Below are positions 22,656 through 34,351 of a DNA stretch of 64,000 nucleotides, in pieces. A program made the translations under genes and the position numbers. Source of the DNA: Mesostigma viride (taxonomy: Eukaryota; Streptophyta; Mesostigmatophyceae; Mesostigmatales; Mesostigmataceae); contig RPFO01000448.1 of NCBI GenBank assembly GCA_009746045.1, forward strand, positions 1,397,047 through 1,461,046, written 5' to 3'. Position 1 is the stretch's first letter. Every line of letters begins with the position of its first letter. The notes under the pieces are model-generated. The model made no database searches. It was not told the origin of the DNA and saw nothing but the letters and a program-made list of their open reading frames with translations.

Positions 22656-23518
22656 GCCAGCTCGCCCGGGCTTGGTTGGACGAGGTGGACAGCCTTGAGA
22701 GCACGTGCTTCGTTGTGAGCACTTGCCTTTCAGCCGTGATTTGCAAACGAGTTCCTTGTCCTGAATTGTAAAGCTCGATTCATGCTCTTTTAAGGAAGTG
22801 TATAATATTATCCAGATCATGTATATATTTAGATCTAGACCTGAGTTCAAATAACATTTCTTAGAGGGCTGAGATGCGCGAGGTCCAGCATACATGTATA
22901 TATCCATGGAGACATGTTACAAACTCAAATGTTTCATTGTACGTACCACGAGCTCGTCGACGGGGGTATCCCATGTAATGTATGATTTATGAATTAATTA
23001 ATCGCTTAATTGTACAATGTAAATGGATCATGAACTTGTCAAGTGGCCTAATTTGGTTTATTTGGTTCATCATTTATTGATCTCAATCATTCTTAATTGA
23101 ATCTCGAGCAATAGCAATCGTGAAGCAGATCCTAATCATGTGATTCGCATAACATTTGAGAATAGGCAACAAGTGCTACTTTGAGGAATGCGGGGTTGGT
23201 CAGGTTATTATAGAGCTAGAGCTACAAACGGCACATATATTGCAAACTTAAAACTTTGCGCTCCAGGCATGGAATTTCAAAAGTACCAAAATTGGAGCAG
23301 TAGATGTTGGGGACGCCCGGCAAGATGCGGCGCCACGTGGCATGATGCGCATGCCTCCCCGGTGACAAGGGCCAGGCAACTGGGCAAGTCTGCTGCTGTA
23401 CACTGTGTACAATAGCGCGGCGTGAGGATGCCAGCACGTTTTTTTTTGTTATGTGTGCAGGCTGCCTAAATAAATGGTGCTTAAAATGGTGGCATCTTGT
23501 TGGCTGCGCACCTGCTGA
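22656..23518. other. no gene recognised
   Basis: Moderately AT-rich sequence between the transposase-like gene and the TIR element. No coding frame or RNA gene is recognised, and no terminal inverted repeat of the upstream element was found here. Confidence 0.5.
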
Positions 23519-26500
23519 GCTTTTGACAGATCTGTAAAGTTAGGGCCCGAAAAATACAGATGGCTAGGCGTATATGCAGATCTGTTTTTTTATTACAGAT
23601 CTGTACGTAAACTCCGACGTAATGCCCTTACGTCTTCGAGACTCGTCCATGCATGCGGGCGGTGCGGCCAGTGGTACAAATACCTGTAAATTAGCTAAAA
23701 TTAGTCTGACAGCCATGGTTAAGTAAGCTAATGGAATTTGAAGGCACGGTAAAACCAGTACTGAAAAGCTATCAGCCCAGTTCTCTCGCGTGTAGATTGT
23801 TTGCTTTCTCGACATTTTGTTCGGACGCGGAGTGCATTATCACGGGAAGCATAGCGATTGGTAGCCAACGATGGCGACGTACGTGAAGCCTCTGCTCTAT
23901 GACGGGAAGGCATCTGGCGTTGCTGCAACTGGAATCAGGCCAGTGCCATGTTCGGCACCGTGCACGCGGAAATAAGGCGCCGTCACGTTAGATAGCACTG
24001 CTGAGGACGAGCTGCGCCTGCCTGCCCATATTTACCGAGTTTGTCTCGCATCGCACTGCATTATTGCTGGCCAGACTTTGCTGTCTTTATGCCCGACAAT
24101 CTGGTTCACGAACCGTTTTAATTTGCTGCGTGCGTGGCTCCTGCCCTTCCATGGCAATGTTTGCAATTTCGCACGTTTTCGTTGTGATTGTTGGCACATA
24201 CTACATAGCCATGCACATGACATACTGCATGAAGGTCGCAAAGTTAGGTATAGTTTCTGTTTGTAAATCCTGAGTTATTGCTTCACACACGGTTCCTTGA
24301 AATGAAGGCCCTGGCCGAAGCTCGTTGCTTGCCAAAGCCTTCTTGTGTCGAAGAACAGCGGTTCTCAGTGGGCACATGAAAGAGACGTCGCCAGGCATTG
24401 TAAGATTTCCAACCACACGCTTGTCCTGTAACCATGCAATTCATTCCATGTGCGTTATGAATCTGGCAGCTTGTGAGCCTGCAACCATTAATTGCAGTTT
24501 GGCACATGTTACAAGAAGTAGGCTCCTTGAATTTAGGCTGCTTTCTCGCTTATTTTTGTTGATGCTATAGGCAACATTGGACTTAACACTAACTTGAGTC
24601 CCACCCGCATCCAACCCCCCCAATCATCCATCCACTCCGTCCCTACCCACCCAATTATACCACCGTCTTCCCGCCCACTCTTGAACTAATCAGCCCAACG
24701 CCCCAGCCTAAGACACAGGCAAATGCCCATGTAGCCACCCATGTGCGCGTGCCTAGAGACACTCAACTAGCTAGGCTGCATGTATGTGCCATGGGGGCAT
24801 AATAGGTGCATGGGCGCAGGTGCACATGCAGGCCCGCAGGCATGCACACAAGCAGGCAGGCAGGCAGGTTGACAGATGGGTGGGCAGATAGGCGGGTGGC
24901 AGACTTGTAGGCGGGCAGGCGGGAGGATGGGCAGAACATTGGGTGGACAGGCGAGTAAGAAGGTCGTTGGGTCCAAGCAACCCGTTTATTGGTGATGGAT
25001 TGATGTGTGTGGCGCATGTGTGCAAGTCGGCCTGTGTTTGTGTGCGTTTGTATGCATGTGCACGTGTGCTCGTGGGTGTGTGCACATGTTTGTGTGCATG
25101 CATGTGTTAGCGTGCATGTGCGCACGTGGGTGTGTGCATGTGTGTGATATTGTGTGCATACATGTGTATGTCACAGTGTGCATGTGTGTGCGTGTATGCG
25201 TGTGTGCGTGTGTGCGTGCGTGTGTGCGTGTGTGCGAGTGTGCGAGTGTGCGTGTGTGCGTGTGTGCGTGTGTGCGTGTGTGCGTGTGTGCGTGTGTGCG
25301 TGTGTGCGTGTGTGCGTGTGTGCGTGTGTGCATGTGTGCGTGTGTGCATGTGTGTATGTGTGCATGTGTGTATGCGTGCGTGTGTGCATGTGTGTATGTG
25401 TGCATGTGTGTATGCGTGCGTGTGTGCATGTGTGCATGTGTGCATGTGTGCGTGTGTGCATGTGTGTATGTGTGCATGTGTGCGTGTGTGCATGTGTGTA
25501 TGTGTGCATGTGTGTATGTGTGCGTGTGTGCGTGTGTGCATGTGTGCATGTGTGCGTGTGTGCATGTGTGTATGTGTGCATGTGTGTATGCGTGCGTGTG
25601 TGCATGTGTGTGTGAACATTTATGTGCATGTGTATGTATGTGGGCGTGTGTGTGTGCTGGGGGGTAGGATGGATAGGGAAAAGAAAGAGTGAAAAATGCA
25701 AGGTGTGGGGGAGTTAAATGTTTCACCTCGCGGCAAAAGTCGTTGTGCCTGCCGCGTGTATTGACAAGCAGCTGTGGGCACGGTTGCAGCAAGTGAGTAC
25801 ACGCCAAGGGCCTACACGGTTCATGCAATAGCACACAGCCAGTGGGACGAAACATCTGCACATATTACTTGGGTTCATCTATTTTGCACATTACCTGCTT
25901 GGGTTCATCAACTGAATTCTGCACCTTACACTTGCATGGCTCATGGTTTCAATCGCTGCTCAATTGACGGAAAATGAACAGGCAATCAACATTCAGATAT
26001 GTTAATCCTGAAAAGTGACCTTCCACACCAGGAGAATGAAGGTCGATGCTGCTTTGACGCATGAGCCTAATCCACGTGCTCTCGGAGGTCTCCACTCTCC
26101 ACCTCGGCAGGAGCACCTGCAGGCGTCGTGGCTCGCTTACCTCAAGCAATATGCGCGTGCTGAAAGCTACCGGGATCTAGGCAGAGTTAAATTATCTGCC
26201 CGGAAAAAGCACCTCTTAAACCTTTCTCGACAACGAAGCTCTGAGCAGCGCTATACTGTCGTGGCCGGACTTCATTGTCGCCATTAAAATGTCAAAAGCT
26301 GTTTGATTCATCCAAGGAAAATGCGTGCATGGTAGACAGATCATGAGATGCCCGGGCGTATAGACATGACAAGCAACTGCTTAGATGGCGCTCCTCGCGT
26401 TTTCCCTCGACTGAGTTCGTTAAGGCGCCTAATCCAATGTAGCCAATGCATCTGGGTGTGACCAGAATACAGAGCCTAGTGCACGCGGCGATATTGTTTG

Positions 26501-26803
26501 GTCTGTCGCACAATTGCTGTTGTGTTTGCAATTATTCTGCTCGCTCAGATGTAGGATTAACTTCGGCTTGATTTCTTAATTACCCTCGTGTGCAGGTCAT
26601 ACGGCTGACATTCCTCTATTAGCTTTCGTAGCCATGGCTGAATTTTGCTTCCAGGTACTGAGCACGGCCTGCACTTCGACACCCGAAGACGTAAAGGCAT
26701 TACGTCGGAGTTTACGTACAGATCTGTATTAAAAAAACAGATCTGCATATACGCCTAGCCATCTGTATTTTTCGGGCCCTAACTTTACAGATCTGTCAAA
26801 AGC
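23519..26803. mobile_element. 3.3-kb element with ~118-bp terminal inverted repeats
   Basis: The left terminus GCTTTTGACAGATCTGTAAAG (23519 on) and right terminus ending CTGTCAAAAGC (26803) are mirror images for about 118 bp, to roughly 23638 and 26683. Each TIR contains several CAGATCTG palindromes and an A/T run. The interior has no recognisable transposase, only anonymous sequence and a TG-rich microsatellite, so this is probably a non-autonomous DNA transposon. A 2-bp GC flanks each end and could be TSD or part of the TIR. Confidence 0.75.
25000..25665 (+). repeat. (TGTGCG/TGTGCA)n microsatellite
   Basis: Over 600 bp of TG-based units with interspersed CG, CA and TA dinucleotides, inside the TIR element. 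Purine-pyrimidine alternation is nearly perfect, so Z-DNA formation is plausible. All frames are open because of the repeat, not because of coding. Confidence 0.93.
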
Positions 26804-28470
26804 GCTTGTCATGACCGCATGCTATGCATTTCACCGATAGACCATCCTCACCCAGAATTAAATAAGAATATTCTGCAGTGGCTCGGCGGTTGTCTTGGTC
26901 ATAATACAAGTCTGGCCAGCCGCGTTGCAGACCAGGCCCTTCCTCCGGTCCAATGTCCGGCGGTTCAGACATGCTACTATGAGCGGCTCCCTCCTCGGTA
27001 ACGATCTGACAATACGCTAATATATAGGCAGCCTGAAACTAAAATCCCAAGGAATTGTTCGCAACAAAACACTAAATATGCGGTGCGGGCAGACTCGGCC
27101 GCCTTGCTTGCAAATTCCGCCATGCTGTAGCATTTGGGGGCCAGACTCTATGGGCTGACGGCTGCATGAAAGTCGGCCCCCCGCTCCCCTATAGGGGCCG
27201 AAAACATGGGGGCCAGCTCCAGTTGGTGCCGGTTGCTGCACTGGCCCCTAATATGGAAATAGGGGCCAGATATTCTGGACCGGCGGCTGCAGGATCCGGC
27301 CCCTATTTAGCTTGGCTCAATGTCACCCCTCCTCCCACCACCTCCGTTCCCACGAGGCATGTGCTCAACACGTTGTGAGAGTGGATGATGCTTTGGCTAT
27401 CTATGGCTGCCTGATTCAGTCATATTAGGTCATCCAGTCATGATGTTTGATGCATGTTTGATGCTGTACAACTTATACAACACCTATTTTACACAACGGT
27501 CCGAGCCCCGCCAAAATGCAGCCTCGTAAGGAGGACCCGAAAAGTGGCGCGAAATGAGATTTTTGGTGTATGCGTGCACGACGGTGACCGAATTTCCACC
27601 GACAGGCATGGCGGCCTGGCAGGCTATCGTGAGCGAATAAAAAGGCAGTATCGAGGCTGGAAATTTTATTGTATGCTCCTAGGGTCATATATTACTTGCC
27701 GTTATTTTTTTTCGCCACAAATTCTGCGGGGTCCTTCGGCATTTTGGCGTCATTCACAGGTGGGTGCCTGTTTTGTCGCCGATTTTCTCTCGACCCCACC
27801 TACCTGCAGCAAAAAATTTTCCCGATGAAAGTCGCCCTAACATCTGGTTTTTGACACTAATCGACGCATTTTTTAGTTTTTAAGGCCTTGACCGAAGCAC
27901 TTTTTTCATTACCGGCTCAGTTTGCTTTAACCGAGCTGGCGCGATTTTTTATCCAATTTCTAGGCTGGGCCAGGCGTCGCAGACCGTAATTCGTTTTTAA
28001 GTGCTTTTGTGCCCGATATCGTGTCTTTTGCAGGCGTTCTTGGCATCAAAGACGCCATGGCGTCAGGGGCTAAAACGGACCTCCGCACGTTCGTTAACTG
28101 CGGCGAGCATGTCAATGCCGCCAGCAATTTTTGCTGCCGCGTCTGTGACACGGTTGCGATGCAAGACCGTTGTCGACGTGACGGAGTGGTATGTGCACAT
28201 TCAGGTGCGAATTTCTTCGCTGTTGAAACCCCGGCCGGTAGCAGACAAGTATTTCACCGTATCCCCTTTCCCCGAGTCTCTCTTTTCCGTCATGTTTTCA
28301 TCTTACGGAAAGCGCGTATAAAGCATCAGTGAGCGACAGTATTATGGCGAGCCGTTTGCTCGCATCAGGGCTGTGCGGCTTATTCTAGAGAGAAGCGACA
28401 TCAAGCAGATTTTGCAGCCGGATGTGAGGGAGGGGCCCTGCTGGGGTGGGAATAAACTGCTGTGAGTGAC
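26804..28470. other. no confident gene; GGGGCC-rich patch and one exon-like frame
   Basis: At 27135-27310 an AGGGGCC motif recurs several times around GGCGGCTGCAGG-like text. A frame at 28009-28332 (107 codons, Cys-rich middle F-C-C-R-V-C) could be an exon but matches nothing I know. No RNA gene is seen. Confidence 0.4.
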
Positions 28471-28473
28471 CGA

Positions 28474-28792
28474 TCCCCTCCCTCCCTCCCTCCCTCCCTC
28501 CCTCCCTCCCTCCTCCTCCCTCCCTCCCTCCCTCCCTCCCTCCTCCCTCCCTCCCTCCCTCCCTCCCTCCCTCCCTCCCTCCCTCCCTCCCTCCCTCCCT
28601 CCCTCCTCCCTCCCTCCTCCCTCCCTCCCTCCTCCCTCCCTCCCTCCCTCCCTCCCTCCCTCCCCTCCCTCCCTCCCTCCCTCCCTCCCTCCCTCCTCCC
28701 TCCCTCCCTCCCTCCTCCCTCCCTCCCTCCCTCCCTCCCTCCCTCCCTCCCTCCCTCCCTCCTCCTCCCTCCCTCCCTCCCTCCCTCCCTCG
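28474..28792 (+). repeat. (CCCT)n microsatellite
   Basis: Continuous CCCT units with CCT slips; no G for about 310 bases. It is the reverse complement of the GGGA motif that opens the window. Confidence 0.97.
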
Positions 28793-29200
28793 TGAACTCA
28801 CTCGTGGACTCACTCACTCGTGGACTCACGCACTCACTCACTCACTCACTCACTCACTCACCCACCCACCCACCCACCCACCCACCCACCCACCCACCCA
28901 CCCACCCACCCACCCACCCACCCACCCACCCACCCACCCACCACCCACCCACCCACCCACCCACCCACCCACCACCCACCCACCCACCCACCCACCCACC
29001 CACCCACCCACCCACCCACCCACCCACCCACCCACCCACCCACCCACCCACCCACCCACCCACCCACCCACCCACACCACCCACCCACCCACACCCACCC
29101 ACCCACCCACCCACCCACCCACCCACCCACCCACCCACCACCCACCCACCCACCCACCCACCCACCCACCCACCCACCCACCCACCCACCCACCCACCAC
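28793..29200 (+). repeat. ACTC lead-in then (CACC)n microsatellite
   Basis: After short ACTC units (28796-28858) the array becomes CACC repeats with occasional CAC slips and ACACC interruptions up to about 29200. Confidence 0.96.
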
Positions 29201-29205
29201 CACCA

Positions 29206-29285
<80 letters not shown>

Positions 29286-29290
29286 CTCAC
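29201..29290 (+). repeat. (GCAC)n microsatellite block
   Basis: About 21 consecutive ACGC/GCAC units. This is the only block in the 1.4-kb tract that contains G. Confidence 0.96.
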
Positions 29291-29912
29291 GCACTCACCC
29301 ACCCACCCACCCACCCACCCACCCACCCACCCACTCACTCACTCACTCACTCACTCACTCACTCACTCACTCACTCACTCACTCACTCACTCACTCACTC
29401 ACTCACTCACTCACTCACTCACTCACTCACTCACTCACTCACTCACTCACTCACTCACTCACTCACTCACTCACTCACTCACTCACTCACTCACTCACTC
29501 ACTCACTCACTCACTCACTCACTCACTCACTCACTCACTCACTCACTCACTCACTCACTCACTCACTCACTCACTCACTCACTCACTCACTCACTCACTC
29601 ACTCACTCACTCACTCACTCACTCACTCACTCACTCACTCACTCACTCACTCACTCACTCACTCACTCACTCACTCACTCACTCACTCACTCACTCACTC
29701 ACTCACTCACTCACTCACTCACTCACTCACTCACTCACTCACTCACTCACTCACTCACTCACTCACTCACTCACTCACTCACTCACTCACTCACTCACTC
29801 ACTCACTCACTCACTCACTCACTCACTCACTCACTCACTCACTCACTCACTCACTCACTCACTCACTCACTCACTCACTCACTCACTCACTCACTCACTC
29901 ACTCACTCACTT
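29291..29912 (+). repeat. (CACC)n short block then ~580-bp (ACTC)n
   Basis: A short CACC block returns (29297-29333), then about 144 apparently perfect ACTC units run to 29911. Confidence 0.97.
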
Positions 29913-29918
29913 AGTAAC

Positions 29919-30143
29919 TTGCACATGCACCACATGCGCAAGGAGGACACCAAGAGCTTCACCAACCACCGTCGAAAGCTTGGCTGTGATGCCAAGGGCA
30001 AGGGTATGGGGGTGTCCATGTTGACACAGTGCATGAAGGCTGACAAGGTCAGGCAGAGATTGTGCAGGGAGGTGCCACTACCTCCTAGCGATACCGAAAT
30101 GAGGGCGCGCAACCGCATAAGCGCCATGCCGCCTGTTGAGTAA
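29919..30143 (+). CDS. unidentified short frame after the microsatellite
   Basis: A 74-codon frame, basic in its first half (R-K-E-D...H-R-R-K) and ending M-P-P-V-E before TAA. It is GC-richer than its surroundings and codon use looks coding-like. It might be the terminal exon of a gene whose upstream part lies beyond the repeat tract, but I recognise no family and no clear acceptor. Function unknown. Confidence 0.25.
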   Translation: MHMHHMRKEDTKSFTNHRRKLGCDAKGKGMGVSMLTQCMKADKVRQRLCREVPLPPSDTEMRARNRISAMPPVE

Positions 30144-30439
30144 TTTGCAGCTACATTACTTGGCATGCTGTGGGTGCACGTGTAAAATGACCTTTCTAGC
30201 CATGCATGCGACAGCTGCCAATATTATGTTCAGCAAGCTCCTCCGTAGAATAGAGATTGCGTGAGCATCCACATGGCCACATGTGCATATTGTCAGCTGT
30301 GTCTATATCAATGAACTTTTATGTATGTCTCCTGGACGTTGTCTTATATCACTCGTGAATGGTTTCCATGTTTTAGTGAGTCATCTTATTTGAGTTGACC
30401 AGATTGTCTCCTTGATATTCCACACTGGCAGTTTCGCAT

Positions 30440-31015
30440 CCATGGGAAAGAATTTGTAATGGAAACTGGCAGGTATGGCATTGATAACTCTACCAAATAG
30501 AACATGATGGGCCTGAATTTTTGTGGAATGTCTAAAATCATGATGGCTAAGATGCATGCAAGTTTCCAGCCTCAACAGAGCACATCTTGTACGGAAACTG
30601 CAATGAAATGTGATGAAAAATACGAAAAACGTGCATTTTTGGTAACATTTGTGAGCAAACTGACATCAAATACCCTCTGATGGTTCTGAATTTTTGTGGA
30701 ATGTCTAAAATAATGATGGCAAAGATGCATGCAAGTTTCCAGCCTGGACTGAGCACATCTTGCATGGAAACTGCCATGGAATGTGATGAAAAATACGAAA
30801 AACGTGCATTTTTGGTAACATTTGTGAGCAAACTGACATCAAATACCCTACGATGGACCTGAATTTTTGTGGGATGTCTAGAATAATGATGTTTAAGATG
30901 CCTACAAGTTTCCAGCCTCAACCGAGCACAGCTTGTACGGAAACTGCAATGAAATGTGATGGAAAATTCAAAAAACGCACATTTTTGCTAGCATTTGGTG
31001 GCATTTTGTTACCAA
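30440..31015 (+). repeat. 173-bp tandem repeat, three copies
   Basis: CTGAATTTTTGTGG recurs at 30513, 30686 and 30859. Each unit includes TTTCCAGCCT, GAAACTGC and ACGTGCATTTTTGGTA-like segments. The outer parts (30440-30512 and after 30960) are partial and more diverged. Confidence 0.88.
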
Positions 31016-31306
31016 ATGCGGTTGGATGACCATCAGATCTTGTGCACAGTCATTAGTCATGAGTATCAACTTACTTGCAAACAGCCAGGTCAAGAACTCT
31101 TTATTTGCATATTAGAATGTATTTGTTTATATTAAAATCTGGAAAAATGCTAAAAATAGACATGCCAAAAATAGGTCAGCTGAGGTCCGGTAAGTCCGAA
31201 AAGTTGCGATCCTTCTACTGGTGTCCTGAACATGCTACCTACCAAGATCTAGCATGTTTCGACAATATTTGCATCGTACAGGAGTTATAAGGCTGTTTTT
31301 TGGCAC

Positions 31307-31545
31307 TTTCAGACCAGATTCGGCATGGGACCAGATCCAAAGGTGGAGCTGGAGGATGTGGACGCGTGCGGGGCCACGCTGGTGACGGGCGTGGCCATAA
31401 ACGCGGCCACCTCACGCTCCACGGTCCCGCTGGCGCGGCGCGCGTACGCCAGGATAACCTCCTTGAAGGGCGCCAGCGCGCGGTCGCGATGAATCGGCGC
31501 TCCGCGTCGAGCTGTTGCTCCCATGTGCACTGTGACGTCGTTCTG
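31307..31545 (-). CDS. unidentified GC-rich exon-like segment
   Basis: On the minus strand a TTTGCCCCCAG acceptor-like site is followed by about 79 open codons beginning N-D-V-T-V-H-M-G and ending G-P-M-P-N-L-V before TGA. The C-terminal third is Ser/Thr/Pro-rich. It could be the last exon of a gene extending right, but the neighbouring sequence to 33.5 kb is LINE-derived, so it may belong to an element. No family recognised. Confidence 0.3.
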
Positions 31546-32149
31546 GGGGCAAAGGAGATAGGCCGGGCAAGGCAAGGGCCATGCAAACAGACGAGGTTCC
31601 GAGGCAATGCGCAAACAGGAACAGTGGGAGCAAAAGATTTGAGGCAACGAATGAGGCCATGCATGAGGCCATGAATGAGGCCATGCATGAAGCAGTGAAT
31701 GAGGCAAAGGGACACCACACGCAAACACGGGAAACAAACGAGAGAAACAGAAGAGGAGAGAGGGGAAAGGGAGAATGGGGGCACCTTGGATGGGGTAATA
31801 GGGGAAGGATTTGTTATAATAATAATAATTGTTATTTTACTAGGGGAAGGAATGGTTATCCAGTGGGTTCGGGTGTTAGGCAGGGGATGGGCCCAAGGTG
31901 TGCGTGGGGGGGAAGGGCCCAAGTTGTGGGGGGGTTGCCAGACAACAATAAGTTCTCGAGCTACCATGGTCCGGATTCTCCCGATTTCTGGCCTGCGCTG
32001 GTTGTCTCCTTGATAAGTAGGTAAATAAGTAAGTACTTGGTGCCATGCGCAGGGGCATGCCGCGGAGTAATATGGTAATCTCATTTTAATAACACAAAAG
32101 CTAAAAAAAAGATCGTCTGCATCATGCCCCCAGACAAGAGTAGGTCCGC

Positions 32150-33499
32150 TCCAAGGCAGCACCTCCATCTCCTGGAGGCAGCCTCTGGAGGTAGATGACC
32201 GCCCCCCTCCAGTACACCGGCTTCCCCCCTGCGCGCTGCCGGAGCTGAAGGTAGGTCGGCCATAGCTCGCGTCGCCGCTGTTGCTGGGCCAGGGTCAAGT
32301 CGTCGTCCAGCGTGAAGCGAGTCTACGAGAGCTTCTTGCGGCATTTAAGGAACGCCAGCTTGTCCCCCAAGTACTTTAAGGTGAGAAGCACAGGTGCCGG
32401 GCCAGCCTTATGTATGTACCCCGCGCGCGGGGGAGGCGGACAGCCGACATGTCCAGCTCACCAGTGAGTTGCATGGGGGCAAGAATGCCGTGAGAAGGCT
32501 CGTCGGGGTCTCACCTGCCGGCTGGTCGAGGTGCTTGACGATGACGTTGTGGCTGCGCTTGTCGATCTCGGCCTCCTCGCGAAGGTCGAGGGCTTGTTGC
32601 TTGAGTTGTGCCGCGATGGTGGAGGTGGTGGAGGTGGTATATGATGCTTAAGCAAGTCCGCCCAGGTGGAGGGAACATGATTCACAGGCCGGGCCAGCAG
32701 GTGCCGGCTGCCCAGGCAGCGATTTCCTGCACCGCCTGGGCGGTGAGGCCGGCGGTGTCATGCAAGCACTCAAGGGCGGTGGCGGTGGCTTGAAGGCGTT
32801 GGTCGAGGTCGAGGAGCTTGGCTTTGATGTCGGCGGTGGAGGCGGAAACGGCGGTGGAGGTGGAGGCGACGGTACGTGGTGGAAAGGTGAGGAAGCTCAG
32901 CAGCTATCGTGCCACCCAGTGCTGAGATGTCGGCAGCAAGGGGGGTCACGTGCTGCTGGAAGGCTTCCCGTTAGGATGGAACGGAGTGTGGGGGCGGAGA
33001 TGGATGGAGCCCAGATCTCGCCATCGGAGAGCTTGAGGAGGGAATTGAGAAGGGTATGCTGGAGTTCGGGGCGGGTGGTCCCGAAAAGCAGGTGGATGTT
33101 AACCCAGCGGATGCCATTCGGGGTGAGGAGGCGATTGTTGTCGTGGAGATGGAGGCACAGGTCGTAAAGCGAAGCGTAGTCCCCGAAGAAGATGCATGTC
33201 ATAGCATCGGTCGGAGACATGTTGTCCCAGTCGTAATCATCGACCTGGAAAGGCCGGGGCCGAAAGCGCGGTTCTGAGGGGCGTGAAGGCCCTCCTGTTT
33301 GTCGGGCGCGTTTAGGGTCAGGCGATGCTGAGGGCGAGGCGTTGAGCCCGGGAGGTTGCTGGGCGACCACCAGTGCACGACTAGTGTCACCGCTGCCTGC
33401 CGGACCTGAGGGCGAAGCTGCAGCCTGAGCTGCAGACGGATTTTCATGGCCGAGCGCATCCGCCAAACTGCGTTGCGTCGGGGGGCGTTTGCTCGTCAT
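32150..33499 (-). pseudogene. LINE ORF1-like pseudogene (copy 1)
   Basis: The start ATG is at 33499. The first 180 residues include F-G-D-Y-A-S-L-Y-D-L-C, homologous to F-Y-G-S-Y-A-S-L-L-D-L-C in the copy at 46.9 kb. The frame breaks near 32955. The coding trace continues in another frame through a coiled-coil-like L-R-E-E-A-E segment (about 32560-32600) and ends in the conserved D-D-D-L-T-L-A-Q-Q-Q-R-R-R-E-L-W-P block followed by V-Y-W-[RK]-G-A (about 32200-32310). That C-terminal pattern is typical of LINE ORF1/RNA-binding proteins as I know them. At least one frameshift makes it non-functional. No reverse transcriptase lies next to it. Confidence 0.7.
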
Positions 33500-34351
33500 A
33501 TATTGTGTAATCAGATTCGGAAAATTATCAAGGAGACAATTACATCAGCATGTGCGTCTTAGAAAGACGAAGCGATAGTGATATTCACGGCTAAATTCGG
33601 TGCTCAAACGTGAAAGTTATGAGCTCCGCCGTCAGCCATGGCTACCTCGTGGCTCGTCATCCACTGATTTCGGTATATGGTCATCCAGCTGTCCATGCTA
33701 GAGCTATGCGTGTGTCGACTTTATAGATAGGTATGTACACCACGATCTAGGGTACGGGTTCTCCACTCCATCACCATCCATGCCACTCACTCCACGATCA
33801 CCGGCCATGCCATGCAACGTACCTTGGATGAGACAACTTCTCGCGGATAGTGAATAGATGCTTGAGCCAGTGTGTAAACGTGCATGCAGCTTCGAAGAAA
33901 ATGAGTAAAGAACTTCTAAATACAACATGTAACCCAACCCAATTTCCATCCTCATTTAATCTTCATATCGACCTTAACAATCCAATCGAAGGCAACCGCC
34001 CCAGTGAACATTGCGCTGTGCAACCGCCATGACAAAAAAATGGTTTGGCTCATTCATAATAGTTAACAATTTGGGAGAGTTTGGTGTTTTGCAGTGCATG
34101 CTACGATGTCCAGCATATTATTCGATGAAGCAATCTGTCCTCTAAAGTTGCACCATTGCTACATCAACAAATGTACACTAACAATGTTTCTACTGGCAAG
34201 AATTGGTGTGCCGGCGCTGGGCTCTTCTGATACACACATTCCTGGAAGTCAACCTAAGTGCCTACCAGGTCCACGCAACTGTCAGGTCGTTATCCCATCA
34301 TCATGTGGGCCTTGACCCTACCCGTGTAAAAATCCCACAGGCTTGAACCGT
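33500..34351. other. no gene recognised
   Basis: Intergenic DNA between the LINE relic and the GCVH stop codon. It should contain the GCVH 3' UTR (minus strand). I see no repeat or RNA gene. Confidence 0.5.

Noticed and set aside
25005-25861. Cys/Val-rich and His/Thr-rich frames in the TG tract
   Set aside because: Microsatellite translation without any independent coding sign.
28462-30024. A 520-codon Pro/Leu/Ser then Thr/His repeat protein
   Set aside because: Direct translation of tetranucleotide microsatellites; reading frames on both strands are open for the same reason.
31300-32024. Plus-strand frames of 124-147 codons (E-A-M-N repeats)
   Set aside because: They arise from a short GAGGCCATGAA-type repeat and from the antisense of the exon-like minus-strand segment.
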